A DNA stretch of 64,000 nucleotides from Sphingomonadales bacterium. Its GTDB lineage: Bacteria > Pseudomonadota > Alphaproteobacteria > Sphingomonadales > Sphingomonadaceae. Below are positions 24,349 through 33,520 of this stretch, piece by piece. The stretch covers positions 1-64,000 of the forward strand of contig JAFKLT010000049.1 of NCBI GenBank assembly GCA_017309275.1, given 5' to 3'. The position numbers and the translations under genes were made by a program. The notes beneath the pieces are model-generated. The model was not told the DNA's origin. It saw only the letters and a program-made list of their open reading frames with translations, and searched no databases. The stretch's first letter is position 1, and every line of letters begins with the position of its first letter.

Positions 24349-26181
24349 GTGATCGCGACGACGAATCCGACGACGCGTTTTGGCCGCCTTGGCATGGGCG
24401 CGATCGTCCTGCTGTGGATAGCGGTGGCGGCGTTTGCGCTTTTCCTCCGGCGTGACTCGATCGCCACGGTCACGCTGCCCGACGCCGATGATTATATGCG
24501 CCTGCTTCAGGTGCGCGACCTTATGGCAGGGCAAAGCTGGTTCGACGTGACGCAACATCGCGTCAATCCGAATGGCGGCGGCGGCCTGATGCACTGGTCG
24601 CGCTTTATCGACTTTCAAATTGCCGGGCTGACGATGCTGTTGCAGCCGTTGCTTGGCGCGGCGGCGGAGCGATGGGCCGCGGCGCTGTATCCGGTGCTGC
24701 TGATTCTGCCGCTGTTCCTGCTTTTCGGCCGCATATTGCCGCGTCTGGGCGAGCGCGACGCGGTGATCGGCGGGATGATCATCGCGGCGACGGGCGCGAC
24801 GATCCTGCAATATTTCGTGCCGCTGCGCATCGATCACCATAATTGGCAGCTTCTTCTGTCGGTCGCGATGCTGGCGCTGGCGCTGGGCAGTCCGCGCTTC
24901 TGGCGCGGGTTCGCGGCGGCACTTGTCATCACGATCCATGTCGAAATCTCGCTCGAAGGCATCGTCTATCTGGCGATTTTCGGGACGCTGTTCGCGATCG
25001 AATGGCTGCGTGATCCGCGCAATGCGCCCCGGCTTCAGGGCTTTGCGGCAGGGCTCGCGGTGTTTCCCGCGCTCTGGCTGTTGGCGTTCCGGGGGCCATC
25101 CGCTTTTCTGCTGGTCCATTGCGACGCTTTTACCCGGCCCTATCTCGCCGCCGTCACCGTCACGGGCGTGCTGTTGTTCGCATGGATGCGAGGCCCCGAA
25201 CGGTTGCGTGCGACATGGTCGCTTCGCCTCGTCGGGCTGGCGATCGCCGGCGCGGCCGGGGCCGCCGCCTTTCTGATCCTCGGCCGCGAATGCCTGGGCG
25301 GTCCGTTCGGAACGCTCGAGCCCCTGGTGCGAACCTATTGGTACGAGAATGTTGCCGAAGGACGTCCGGTGTGGAGCGTGCCGATCGCGACCGTGTGGCT
25401 GTTCGCCGCGCCGACCCTGGTCGGTTTCGGCGCGACGATCTGGGCGTGGCGGGCGTCGCGCGGCGGAGCTTTCGCGGCGAACTGGGACCGCGTCGCGTTC
25501 GTCGTGCTGTGCAGCACGCTGTTGTCGCTGCTGGTCTTTCGGGCCGGCGCGACGACCCACGCCTTCATGGTTCCGGCCTTCGGCGCAATGCTCGCCGCGC
25601 TATGGCGCCATGGCCGATCGCGTCCGTCGGCGGCGGGACGCATCGCCGGCGCGATGCTGGCACTGGTGGCGCTGCCGGCGACCGACGTGCTTATAGCCCA
25701 GAAACTGACCGAGCTGGCGGGCGGAACGCAGCCGAGCGACCGGATGACGATCGGATCGTGCATCACCGCGTCGACGCTGGCACCCCTTTCGAAGCAGCCG
25801 CCCGCGCTGCTCTTCGCGCCGGTCGATATCGGACCCAAGCTGCTGGAAGGAACGCCGCACAGCGTTCTGGCAACGGGCCATCATCGCAACCATGCCGCGA
25901 TGAACCGGGTGATCACGGCGTTCCTGAGCGCACCCGACGCGGCCGAACCGATCGTCCGGTCAAGCAAGGCCGCCTACGTGGTTCTGTGCCCCGGGCTGCC
26001 CGAGGTGCGCGGTTTTGCCGCAGGACGGCCCGCCGGGCTGGCCGGCGCGCTGACGCGCGGTCAGCCGGTTAGCTGGCTGCATCACGAGGCGGCCTTGTCG
26101 CGCGGCGCGCTGCAGGTCTATTCGGTAATCCCGACCGATCAGGCGGCGTCAAAGGTCAGCGCCGCGCCATTACCGCAATAA
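24349..26181 (+). CDS. GT-C-type multi-pass membrane protein (glycosyltransferase-like)
   Basis: A 610-residue protein with about 11 or 12 transmembrane helices, starting at GTG 24349. After the first helix comes LPDADDYMRLLQVRDLMAGQSWFD (DADD at 45-48) and MHWSRFIDFQIAG. This acidic motif in the first periplasmic loop is the layout of GT-C enzymes that use lipid-linked sugars. RIDHHNWQLLL and a C-terminal periplasmic region follow. It probably transfers a sugar onto a lipid or polymer, with GtrA supplying donor; the substrate is unknown. Its last 15 or so codons overlap a fossil msrB 3' end on the other strand, so the C-terminus may have been replaced. Confidence 0.65.
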   Translation: MIATTNPTTRFGRLGMGAIVLLWIAVAAFALFLRRDSIATVTLPDADDYMRLLQVRDLMAGQSWFDVTQHRVNPNGGGGLMHWSRFIDFQIAGLTMLLQPLLGAAAERWAAALYPVLLILPLFLLFGRILPRLGERDAVIGGMIIAATGATILQYFVPLRIDHHNWQLLLSVAMLALALGSPRFWRGFAAALVITIHVEISLEGIVYLAIFGTLFAIEWLRDPRNAPRLQGFAAGLAVFPALWLLAFRGPSAFLLVHCDAFTRPYLAAVTVTGVLLFAWMRGPERLRATWSLRLVGLAIAGAAGAAAFLILGRECLGGPFGTLEPLVRTYWYENVAEGRPVWSVPIATVWLFAAPTLVGFGATIWAWRASRGGAFAANWDRVAFVVLCSTLLSLLVFRAGATTHAFMVPAFGAMLAALWRHGRSRPSAAGRIAGAMLALVALPATDVLIAQKLTELAGGTQPSDRMTIGSCITASTLAPLSKQPPALLFAPVDIGPKLLEGTPHSVLATGHHRNHAAMNRVITAFLSAPDAAEPIVRSSKAAYVVLCPGLPEVRGFAAGRPAGLAGALTRGQPVSWLHHEAALSRGALQVYSVIPTDQAASKVSAAPLPQ

Positions 26182-26240
26182 GGGTTTCCGGTCGGGCTCG
26201 GTCCCTGGTCGAAGGGGCGGTCCGGATGAAGGCCCAGCCA
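26139..26240 (-). pseudogene. Fossil 3' end of an msrB gene
   Basis: Reading leftward to the TGA at 26139-26141, this strand encodes FDQGPSPTGNPYCGNGAALTF. It aligns with FDDGPKPTGKRYCMNGAALTF at the end of the intact msrB 1 kb away, including the catalytic-cysteine context. Over 55 bp the two copies (26159-26213 and 27154-27208) agree at about 44 positions by hand count. Similarity fades upstream of about 26230 and no start is present, so this is a remnant. It overlaps the 3' end of the GT-C-like gene. Confidence 0.65.
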
Positions 26241-26283
26241 GTGCCGGGTTGCTTCTGGTCCGGGCGCGCATATCATCGGACCC

Positions 26284-27120
26284 ATGGGACTTATCGATCG
26301 AATCTCCACCGCCGCATTGCTTGCCTGTGCAGGCCTGGCGCTGACCGCGCCGGGCGCCGCGAGCGCGGCCGCGCCGGTATCGCGCGCGCAATGGGGTGTC
26401 GATTATGGCGCCTTCAGATGCCAGCTTATCCGCCATTTCGGCGATGCGTCGCAGGCCTATCGGCTGGCGATCAGTCGGGATTGGACCTTTGGCGGTTATC
26501 AATGGGCGCTCTATGGCGCCGCGCTGCCGCTTCACCCCTCGATGAAATCGGTGGAGATCGCGCTGGGGCCGTCCGAGGGCGCCCGTCGCTTCAAATTCGA
26601 TTCCTATGCTGTCACCGAGGGCGAGAGGCGATTTGCCTGGCACGATTCGGACGGCCTGTTGTTCAAGGGGCTGCGTGACGGGGATGCGGTCCGCATAACG
26701 AGCGTGAAAAATCTGGATGTCTCGCTGGTGCTGACGAATCTGGCGGCGGCGGTCGAGGCGCTCGAAACATGCGAGAACGACATGTTCGCGGGCTGGGGAT
26801 TCGATGCGAAGATGATCCGTACGCTCGCCAGGCAGGCGGAACCGGCGAATTATGCCGGGCGGTGGGTCACCAACGACGATTATCCCCACCTCGATTTCGC
26901 CCAGAAGAATGAGGGGACGACCACCTTTCTGCTGACGGTCGATGCCGCGGGCAAGGCGACGCATTGCCGGATCGTTGATACCTCCGGCTTTTCGACGCTC
27001 GACAAGCAGACATGCGGCCTGGTGCTGACTCGCGCCGCCTTTCACCCCGCACGCGACGCCGAGGGGCAGGCTGTCGCTAGCTTTTATATCAACCGCGTCC
27101 GGTGGCAGGTGCCGCGCTGA
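26284..27120 (+). CDS. Secreted protein with C-terminal TonB-like domain
   Basis: A 278-residue protein with a signal peptide (MGLIDRISTAALLACAGLALTAPGAASA). The last 75 residues (TTTFLLTVDAAGKATHCRIVDTSGFSTLDKQTCGLVLTRAAFHPARDAEG) match the TonB C-terminal fold seen in energy-transducer-like proteins. No TonB membrane anchor or proline-rich span is present, so it is not a working TonB; such stand-alone domains are common in sphingomonads and uncharacterised. The gene lies between the fossil and intact msrB 3' ends, which suggests it arrived by insertion or duplication. Confidence 0.7.
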   Translation: MGLIDRISTAALLACAGLALTAPGAASAAAPVSRAQWGVDYGAFRCQLIRHFGDASQAYRLAISRDWTFGGYQWALYGAALPLHPSMKSVEIALGPSEGARRFKFDSYAVTEGERRFAWHDSDGLLFKGLRDGDAVRITSVKNLDVSLVLTNLAAAVEALETCENDMFAGWGFDAKMIRTLARQAEPANYAGRWVTNDDYPHLDFAQKNEGTTTFLLTVDAAGKATHCRIVDTSGFSTLDKQTCGLVLTRAAFHPARDAEGQAVASFYINRVRWQVPR

Positions 27121-27133
27121 GGCGCGTGGATGA

Positions 27134-27637
27134 TCAGCCGGGGCGGAAGGTGAGCGCCGCGCCGTTCATGCAATAGCGTTTTCCGGTCGGTTTCGGTCCG
27201 TCGTCGAAGACGTGGCCCAGGTGGCCGCCGCAGCGCTTGCAGTGCACTTCGGTGCGCGCATAGCCGATCTCGTAATCGGTCGAGGTTCCGATCGCGCCCT
27301 TCAGTGGGGCATAGAAGCTGGGCCAGCCGGTGCCACTGTCGAACTTGGTCCGGCTGGAATAGAGCGGCAGCGCGCAACCCGCGCACGAAAAGGTGCCGGC
27401 GCGCTTTTCCTTGTCGAGCGGGCTGGTAAAGGCGCGTTCGGTCGCCGCTTCGCGCAGCACGCGAAATTGCAGCGGGGTCAGGCGCTTGCGCCACTCAGCG
27501 TCGGTCAATTGCCAGCCGGCCTCACCCTTCGGGCGGTTGCCGGGCTTGGCGAACAGCAGTGGCGCGGCGATCAGTGCGCCGCCGAGCGCCAGGCCGGATA
27601 GCAGGTAACGGCGTTCGATCATCGAAGGGCTCCTCAT
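27134..27637 (-). CDS. msrB: Peptide-methionine (R)-S-oxide reductase, exported form
   Basis: A 167-residue MsrB that reduces methionine-R-sulfoxide in proteins. The N-terminus MIERRYLLSGLALGGALIAAPLLFA is a signal sequence with a twin arginine, suggesting periplasmic export. Zinc-binding pairs are CAGCALP and CKRCGG. FDSGTGWPSFYAP and HLGHVFDDGPKPTGKRYCMNGAAL carry the active site, with Cys in RYCMNG. The methionine at residue 6 may be the real start. The convergent neighbour ends 13 bp away. A decayed second copy of its 3' end lies at 26139-26240. Confidence 0.93.
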   Translation of the reverse strand: MRSPSMIERRYLLSGLALGGALIAAPLLFAKPGNRPKGEAGWQLTDAEWRKRLTPLQFRVLREAATERAFTSPLDKEKRAGTFSCAGCALPLYSSRTKFDSGTGWPSFYAPLKGAIGTSTDYEIGYARTEVHCKRCGGHLGHVFDDGPKPTGKRYCMNGAALTFRPG

Positions 27638-27680
27638 GCCCCCTGTTACCCCCTGGAGATGGGCCCGGCTGTGATCGCCG

Positions 27681-28937
27681 TCAATAGCTCTCCAGCTCGA
27701 CCTGCATGTGGCGATAGCCGTGGACGAAGCTGGCGTTGACGCGTTCGGGTTCCGACAAGACGTTCACGCGCAGGCGGCGCTTCTGCATTTCGGAGATCAG
27801 CGTCGTAAGCTGAAGCTCGGCGACGCGCGCGCCGACGCAGCGGTGGATGCCATAGCCGAAAGCGAGGTGGCGGCGCGCGTTCTCGCGGTCGACGATGATC
27901 CGGTCGCCGTCGGGGAAGACATCCTCGTCGCGGTTCGCCGACGCATACCAGAGCGCCAGCTTGTCGCGCTTTTTGATCTGGTGGCCGAACAGCTCGGTAT
28001 CCTCCAACGCCGTGCGGCGCATGTGCGCGAGCGGGGTTTGCCAGCGGATGATCTCGTGCATCGCGTTGACCGCGAGTTCGGGATCGTGATTCGCCTCCAG
28101 CTTTGCGCGCTCCTCCGGGAAACAGTGGAGGCCATAGGCATAGGCGGACATCGAGTTGCGCGTCGTGTCGTTGCCGCCGACGATCAGCAGGATCAGATTC
28201 CCCATGAACTCATGCTCGCTCATATGCTTCATCGCGTCGGATTGAAGCATGATCGAGATCAGGTCGTGCGGGCCGGGATTCTGGGCCTTGCGATCCCAGA
28301 GCTGCTTGAAGGCGGCGCCCATCTCGAACGCCGTGGCGGTGCGCGCCTGCCGTTCCTCGGTCGTGTTGAACGATTCGATGTCGCCGAGCGCGTCGGACCA
28401 GCGGGTCAGGTTGTGGCGATCCTCCCACGGGAAATCGAACAGGATCGCGAGCATGTCGGTCGTCAGTTCGATCGACAGTTTTTCAACCCAGTCGAACGGC
28501 TTGCCGACGGGCAGCGTGTCGATGAGTGCCGCGGTGCGTGCGACGGTGTCGGCGCGCATCCGCTCGATCTCCGACGGGCCGAAGGCGGGCGCGACGGTGC
28601 GGCGCTGCGCGGTGTGCTGCGGCGGGTCCATCGCGATGAACATCGGCATCGGGATTTCGCCCTCTTTCAGATGTTCGACCCCATCGCCGGCGACGGTGAT
28701 GCCGCCATACTCCCACGAGGAGGAAAAGATCTTGGGCAGCGCCTCGATATGCTGGATCGGCTTGTAGGTTGTCACCGACCAATAGGGGCCGAACTTCGAA
28801 TCCTCGCAATAATAGATCGGCGATTCGGCGCGCAGCTGGCGCATCGGTTCCTGCCATTTGTCCTCGCGCCAAAGATCGGCGCGGCTGACGTCGAGCGGGT
28901 GAGGGATTTCGGGAACGGAGCGAATCTGGGTGGCCAT
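27681..28937 (-). CDS. Cytochrome P450, CYP153-like
   Basis: A 418-residue soluble P450. The I-helix GGNDTTR is at 254-260, the ExxR motif in EIIRW at 295-298, and the heme loop FGYGIHRCVG at 360-369 with ligand Cys367. SKFGPYWSVTTY, GGIT, FIAMDPPQH and HMRRTA are patterns I associate with CYP153 terminal alkane and fatty-acid hydroxylases. No ferredoxin or reductase is adjacent, so partners must be encoded elsewhere. The ATG at 28937 is chosen because GGAGG lies 7 bp upstream; the ATG at 28961 precedes that ribosome site. Confidence 0.88.
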   Translation of the reverse strand: MATQIRSVPEIPHPLDVSRADLWREDKWQEPMRQLRAESPIYYCEDSKFGPYWSVTTYKPIQHIEALPKIFSSSWEYGGITVAGDGVEHLKEGEIPMPMFIAMDPPQHTAQRRTVAPAFGPSEIERMRADTVARTAALIDTLPVGKPFDWVEKLSIELTTDMLAILFDFPWEDRHNLTRWSDALGDIESFNTTEERQARTATAFEMGAAFKQLWDRKAQNPGPHDLISIMLQSDAMKHMSEHEFMGNLILLIVGGNDTTRNSMSAYAYGLHCFPEERAKLEANHDPELAVNAMHEIIRWQTPLAHMRRTALEDTELFGHQIKKRDKLALWYASANRDEDVFPDGDRIIVDRENARRHLAFGYGIHRCVGARVAELQLTTLISEMQKRRLRVNVLSEPERVNASFVHGYRHMQVELESY

Positions 28938-29006
28938 GGCATATCCTCCATCGGCCGTCATTGCGCGGCCGTATTCAGTTGCAGAATGCCACTATTTACA
29001 GCTTTG

Positions 29007-30287
29007 TCAATGAGCCGAGGTTGACTCCGAAACGGTCGACGCTGCGGTTGCCGGGCGGGCGCGCTTCCAGAATTTCCACCCGCCGCCGCCGCTCAACACG
29101 CCCGCGCGGAACAGGCGGACCGACAGATAGATGATCAGCGCGACCCACAGCGCCTGCCAGCCGAGCGCGAGCAGATGCACCGCCTTTGCGTCGTCGGTCG
29201 CGGCGCGCGCGGCCATCGCGAAGGGCGAGGAGAAGGGAAAGATCTGCGCGAACTGCGCCAGGCCGGTGCCCGGTGCGCTGGCCGCGGCGGTCGACAGGCT
29301 GAACATGCCGACCTGGAAAATGGTGATCGGCAGGCTGAGCATCTGGATCTCGCGCACGGTGCTCGCCTGCGCGCCGACGCCGAGGAAGACCGCACCGAGG
29401 AGGAGGAAGGCCATGACGAAATAGCAGACGCCCACGCCGATGAAGAAGGGCCAGCCGCTCGCCGGCGCGACCATCAGCGCCGCGGCGGGCTTGCCTGCGG
29501 CGGCGATGGTGGCGGGATCGGCCTGCATCGCAAAAGCCATGCCCCCGCCGATCGCGACGAGCCCCCAGAAGGCGATGAAAAGAATTGCGACGCCGAGCAT
29601 GCCGAGCAGCTTGCCGAGGAATACGCTCTCGAGCGGGACGGCGGCGGCAAGAATCTCGATGACCTTGTTGCCCTTTTCCTCGGCCAGCGAGCTGACCGTC
29701 TGCCCCGCGAGCAACAGGGTCATCAGGAAGATGACGAAGACGGCGCCGAAGCCCATCGACTGCTGCGCCGCGATGCTGGTGCCGCCGTTGGTGATCGCCT
29801 CGAACGCCGGCTTGGCGGGCGCGACCGGGCCGGCGGCGCGATCGCGCAGCACGTCGCTGGCGAGCAGCGCGAGGTAGCGGCCCGCGCCGCTTCCCGCCTC
29901 GCGCTCGACGATACGGGGATTTTCCAGCGGCCCGCTGAGCACCGCATAGGTGTCCGATCCCTTCTCGCGCGCGATGGCGAGCGGATCGGCGGCGTCTGCC
30001 CCGGCGAGGCGGACTTCGAGTACGGGGGGACGTTCGCGTCCCAGCGCGTCGCGTAGCCGCGAGTCAGCGGCGCGTAGCGCCTCGACATCGGCGGGTCCGG
30101 CGATCGCGACGATACGGCCCTTGCCGCGCGCGCTATCGGCGAGCTGCGATGCGCCCACCCCGCCGACCGCGCCCATGCCAATCATGAAAAGCGGGGCGAG
30201 GAGGAAGAGGAGAAAGGTCGGGGTCGCGACGATCGCAAGAAAATCGCGGCGCGCGATGACGAGCATATTGCGGATGAAGGGGGTCAT
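29007..30287 (-). CDS. ABC-2 type transporter permease (NatB-like)
   Basis: A 426-residue inner-membrane protein with an N-terminal helix (FLAIVATPTFLLFLLAPLFMIGMGAVGGVG), a large periplasmic domain of about 150 residues and five or so C-terminal helices. This is the layout of NatB and related ABC-2 exporters. LAEEKGNKVIEILAAAVPLESVFLGKLLG is the typical family motif. It overlaps the ATPase gene by ATGA, forming a two-component exporter. Sodium, lipid or drug export are possible; the cargo is not inferable. Confidence 0.87.
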   Translation of the reverse strand: MTPFIRNMLVIARRDFLAIVATPTFLLFLLAPLFMIGMGAVGGVGASQLADSARGKGRIVAIAGPADVEALRAADSRLRDALGRERPPVLEVRLAGADAADPLAIAREKGSDTYAVLSGPLENPRIVEREAGSGAGRYLALLASDVLRDRAAGPVAPAKPAFEAITNGGTSIAAQQSMGFGAVFVIFLMTLLLAGQTVSSLAEEKGNKVIEILAAAVPLESVFLGKLLGMLGVAILFIAFWGLVAIGGGMAFAMQADPATIAAAGKPAAALMVAPASGWPFFIGVGVCYFVMAFLLLGAVFLGVGAQASTVREIQMLSLPITIFQVGMFSLSTAAASAPGTGLAQFAQIFPFSSPFAMAARAATDDAKAVHLLALGWQALWVALIIYLSVRLFRAGVLSGGGGWKFWKRARPATAASTVSESTSAH

Positions 30288-31234
30288 GCCGCGGCCTCCT
30301 CGATCGCGTCGGCTTCGGGCGTGGCGTCGAAGCCGGCATCGACCTGGCGCACGATATGGACGAAGGCGTCGTGCAGCGCGGGGCGCGCGATCGACAGTCC
30401 GGCGACGCCATGCCCGCTTGCGGTGATGCGCGCGAGGAGCGGTTCGACGTCGGCTTCTTCGATCGCGAAATGCCAGGCCTCTCCCTTGCGTTCCGCGCCG
30501 GCGGGGAGGAGAGCCGCGACGGCGTCGCCGCCGTCGCGTGGCGTGTAGCGCACCTGCATCGGCAGCAGCGCGCGCGCTTCGTCGACCGTCCCCTCGAAGC
30601 GGCGCTGCGACCGCGCGATGATCGCCAGCCGGTCACAAAGCCGTTCGGCATGCGCCATGACATGGGTCGAGAAGAGGATCGTCGCGCCGCGCTCGCGCTC
30701 GCGCCGCACCAGCATCTCGAGCCGTTCCTGATTGACCGGATCGAGGCCCGAAAAAGGCTCGTCGAGGACGATCAGGTCGGGCGTGTGGACGATCGATCCG
30801 ATGAGCTGGACCATCTGCGCCATGCCCTTCGACATCTTGCGGATCTTTTCGTCGATGACGCGCTCCAGCCCGAGCTCGGTCATGAAGGTCGCAGCACGGC
30901 GGCGCCCCTCCGACCAGTCGAGTCCGCGCAGCGCGCCCATGAAGGCGATCGCCTCGCGCGCTTTCATGCCGGGATAAAGTCCGCGCTCTTCCGGTAGATA
31001 GCCGATACGGTGGCGGACAGATTGCGGCTTGTGGCCGCCGAGCAGGCGGCTGCTACCCTCGTCGGGGTCGATGATGCCGAGCGTCATGCGCAGGCTGGTC
31101 GTCTTGCCGGCGCCATTGGGGCCGAGAACCCCGTAGATGCTGCCCGTCGGCACCTTGAGCGTCACATGGTCGACCGCGGTGAAGGCGTCGAAATATTTGG
31201 TGAGGCTGGTCGCCTCGACGCTGAGATCGGTCAA
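30284..31234 (-). CDS. ABC transporter ATP-binding protein (NatA-like)
   Basis: A 316-residue ATPase. Walker A is GPNGAGKTT, the signature is replaced by the family form [12 protein letters not shown], Walker B is [17 protein letters not shown], and the switch histidine is in [10 protein letters not shown]-terminal domain of about 90 residues follows. The frame is open far upstream, so the start was set by homology: TTG at 31234 gives [15 protein letters not shown] just before the first strand, with AGGA upstream. The permease follows by ATGA overlap. It diverges from queG across a 68 bp spacer. Confidence 0.85.
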   Translation of the reverse strand: MTDLSVEATSLTKYFDAFTAVDHVTLKVPTGSIYGVLGPNGAGKTTSLRMTLGIIDPDEGSSRLLGGHKPQSVRHRIGYLPEERGLYPGMKAREAIAFMGALRGLDWSEGRRRAATFMTELGLERVIDEKIRKMSKGMAQMVQLIGSIVHTPDLIVLDEPFSGLDPVNQERLEMLVRRERERGATILFSTHVMAHAERLCDRLAIIARSQRRFEGTVDEARALLPMQVRYTPRDGGDAVAALLPAGAERKGEAWHFAIEEADVEPLLARITASGHGVAGLSIARPALHDAFVHIVRQVDAGFDATPEADAIEEAAA

Positions 31235-31302
31235 ATCCTGGTCCTGTGAATATGTCGCGCGGCGACTATGGCACGGCAATGTCGTTGCCGTATAGAGCGC
31301 CA

Positions 31303-32355
31303 ATGGTTGCGGAAGCCTTGCCTTCACTCGAGCAAAGACTCGCCGACGTCGCGCGCGACCATGGCTTCGTCGCGTTCGGCATCGCGCATGCCGACGCGGC
31401 GCCCGAAACCGCGGCACGGCTGAACGCCTGGCTGGCCGAGGGGCGCCACGGCGACATGATCTGGATGGAAAGTCGCGCGTCGCAGCGCGGATCGCCGCGC
31501 GGGCTGTGGCCCGAGGTGAAATCGGTAATCGCGCTGGGGATGAGCTATGCGCCCCAGATCGATCCGCTCGCGCTGGCCGGCGTGCCCGATCGGGGGCGCA
31601 TCTCGGTCTATGCGCAGGGCGCCGATTATCATGACGTCGTGAAAAAGGCGCTGAAGGCGGTGGCGCGCTGGTTGGTCGCCGAAGCACAGGGCGCAGAGGT
31701 CAAGGTGTTCGTCGACACCGCGCCGGTGATGGAAAAGCCGCTGTCGGCCGCCGCAGGTCTGGGCTGGCAGGGCAAGCACAGCAATCTGGTCAGCCGCGAT
31801 CATGGCAGCTGGCTGTTCCTGGGCGCGATCTATACGACGCTCGACCTGGTGCCGTCGACGCCGGGCCGCGATACGTGCGGCAGTTGCACCGCCTGTCAGG
31901 ATGCGTGCCCGACGCAGGCCTTTCCCGCACCCTATCGGCTCGATGCGCGGCGCTGCATTTCCTATCTGACGATCGAACATGACGGACCGATCCCCGTCGA
32001 CCTGCGCCGCGGGCTGGGCAACCGCATCTATGGCTGTGACGATTGCCTGGCGGTGTGTCCGTGGAACAAGTTCGCCGATACTGCCGCGCGTCATCGCGCC
32101 TTTCTGCCGCGGGCCGAACTGGTGGCGCCGTCGCTCGCCGATCTGCTCGCGCTCGACGATGCTGGGTTTCGCCAAGTATTCGCGGGGTCACCGATCAAGC
32201 GGATCGGCCGCAACCGGATGGTCCGCAATGCCGCAATCGCGGCGGGAAATAGCGGTGATGCGCGGTTTCGTGCGCGACTGGCCGAGCTGACCGGCGACGA
32301 ATCGCCGATGGTGGCCGACGCCGCGCGCTGGGCGCTCGCCGAACTGGCGTCGTGA
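31303..32355 (+). CDS. queG: Epoxyqueuosine reductase
   Basis: A 350-residue cobalamin-dependent iron-sulfur enzyme that makes queuosine from epoxyqueuosine in tRNA. The N-terminal catalytic domain includes [39 protein letters not shown]. Two [4Fe-4S] motifs follow: [12 protein letters not shown] from residue 192 and [13 protein letters not shown] from residue 245. The C-terminal HEAT-like segment ([15 protein letters not shown]) is usual. Start is uncertain: ATGs at 31246, 31252, 31279 and 31303 are in frame, and 31303 gives the family-like lead. Confidence 0.93.
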   Translation: MVAEALPSLEQRLADVARDHGFVAFGIAHADAAPETAARLNAWLAEGRHGDMIWMESRASQRGSPRGLWPEVKSVIALGMSYAPQIDPLALAGVPDRGRISVYAQGADYHDVVKKALKAVARWLVAEAQGAEVKVFVDTAPVMEKPLSAAAGLGWQGKHSNLVSRDHGSWLFLGAIYTTLDLVPSTPGRDTCGSCTACQDACPTQAFPAPYRLDARRCISYLTIEHDGPIPVDLRRGLGNRIYGCDDCLAVCPWNKFADTAARHRAFLPRAELVAPSLADLLALDDAGFRQVFAGSPIKRIGRNRMVRNAAIAAGNSGDARFRARLAELTGDESPMVADAARWALAELAS

Positions 32356-32357
32356 CG

Positions 32358-32732
32358 TCAGCGCCGGAGCGCGGCGACGCAACTGTCGACATTGGCGTCG
32401 CGGCCATCAGGCGTGCGGGCATCGACATGGGTGGCGATCGGGTCGGCCCCCGCGCGGGGCGCGTAATAATAAATGTCGAGGATGCAGGCGGTGCCGGCGA
32501 ATTGCAGCTTGCGGCCCACGCCCTCCGCAACGTCGAGGCGCGGCTTGCCGAACTGCGACAATGCGGCGCCGGCGTGTTGGCCGACCAGGCTGTTGTTCTG
32601 GACGATACGCGGCGGGGTCGGCGGGGGTTTCGGCGTGGCGACGGGCTGGCTGGGGCGCGGAACGGCCGAGCCGGCGCAGCCCGCGAGCAACAGGGTGGAG
32701 GCCGCCAGCATCAGCAGCGCGTTGATTTTCAT
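32358..32732 (-). CDS. Small putative lipoprotein
   Basis: A 124-residue protein with a lipoprotein signal peptide (MKINALLMLAASTLLLAGCAGS, lipobox LAGC, Cys19). A proline-rich linker follows, then a domain with PRIVQNNSLVGQHAGAALSQFGKPRLDVAEGVGRKLQFAG and CILDIYYYAP. This ends in a conserved pair of cysteines. The family is not named with confidence. It overlaps the EI24 gene (ATGA) and converges on queG, whose stop is 2 bp away. Confidence 0.75.
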   Translation of the reverse strand: MKINALLMLAASTLLLAGCAGSAVPRPSQPVATPKPPPTPPRIVQNNSLVGQHAGAALSQFGKPRLDVAEGVGRKLQFAGTACILDIYYYAPRAGADPIATHVDARTPDGRDANVDSCVAALRR

Positions 32733-33409
32733 GACCTTACCCCATCCCGCAAATGCAACAGATGGACGGCCATAGCCGCGCTGACGATAGGGGCCAACAG
32801 ATTGGCGACGGGTACCACGAAGCTTACGGCGGACAGAAGGCCGAGCGCCCATCGCGTGCTGCGATCGAAGCGCGGCCGGTCGGGGTGGCGCGCGAGCACC
32901 ATCGCCTCCAGATCGCGGCCGAGCAGCAGCGCGTTGACGAACAGCGCGAAGATCGGCGTGCCGATGCCGGTGAACAGCAGGATCAGATAGACGGGCAGCG
33001 CGACCAGATTTCCGCCGATCAGCCGCGCGAGCGAGGTGAGCGCGAGCGTGATATTCTGTCGCCACCCAACGTCGACGGCGCGCATGGCGGCGGCGGGGTA
33101 ATGGCGCCCCTCGACGTCGGCGACGATCGAATCGGCAAACAGCCCGACGACGACGATCGCGACGGCGCGGAACAACAGCCAGCTTCCGGCGAGCAGCACG
33201 AGCAGGATCAGGACGCCCGCCATGTCGAGTTCGACCCCGTCGAGCCAGCGCCAATGGTCGAGCGCCCAACGCGCGCCGGCGAAAATGGCGCCGCCCGCGG
33301 CAGCAAAGACGAGCAGGGTGAGGAGCAGACTCTGGACCAGAACGCGAAGCACGCGCGGGCTCGGCAAATCGCCGAGTGCAAGCAGCAGAGCGTGAACGGC
33401 GCGGGCCAT
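32729..33409 (-). CDS. EI24 / CysZ-like membrane protein
   Basis: A 226-residue integral membrane protein with about five hydrophobic segments. Elements typical of the EI24 domain family are LFADSIVADVEGRHYP, LARLIGGNLVALPVYLILLFTGIGTPIFALFVNALLLGRDLEAMVLARH and RWALGLLSAVSFVVPVANLLAPIVSAAMAVHLLH. The E. coli member CysZ transports sulfate; no sulfur genes are adjacent here, so the substrate is unproven. The ATG at 33409 begins the homology; the frame is open far upstream without family sequence. Coupled by ATGA to the lipoprotein gene. Confidence 0.82.
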   Translation of the reverse strand: MARAVHALLLALGDLPSPRVLRVLVQSLLLTLLVFAAAGGAIFAGARWALDHWRWLDGVELDMAGVLILLVLLAGSWLLFRAVAIVVVGLFADSIVADVEGRHYPAAAMRAVDVGWRQNITLALTSLARLIGGNLVALPVYLILLFTGIGTPIFALFVNALLLGRDLEAMVLARHPDRPRFDRSTRWALGLLSAVSFVVPVANLLAPIVSAAMAVHLLHLRDGVRS

Positions 33410-33520
33410 GGGCAAAGGGTTGCGCGGGGCCGGCGTCGGCGTCAAGCGGCTACGCTTGCGTTGGCGCGCCGCGCCCACTAAAGGCGCGCCCAGCTTTTCC
33501 CATACAGCACAGGATTTTTC

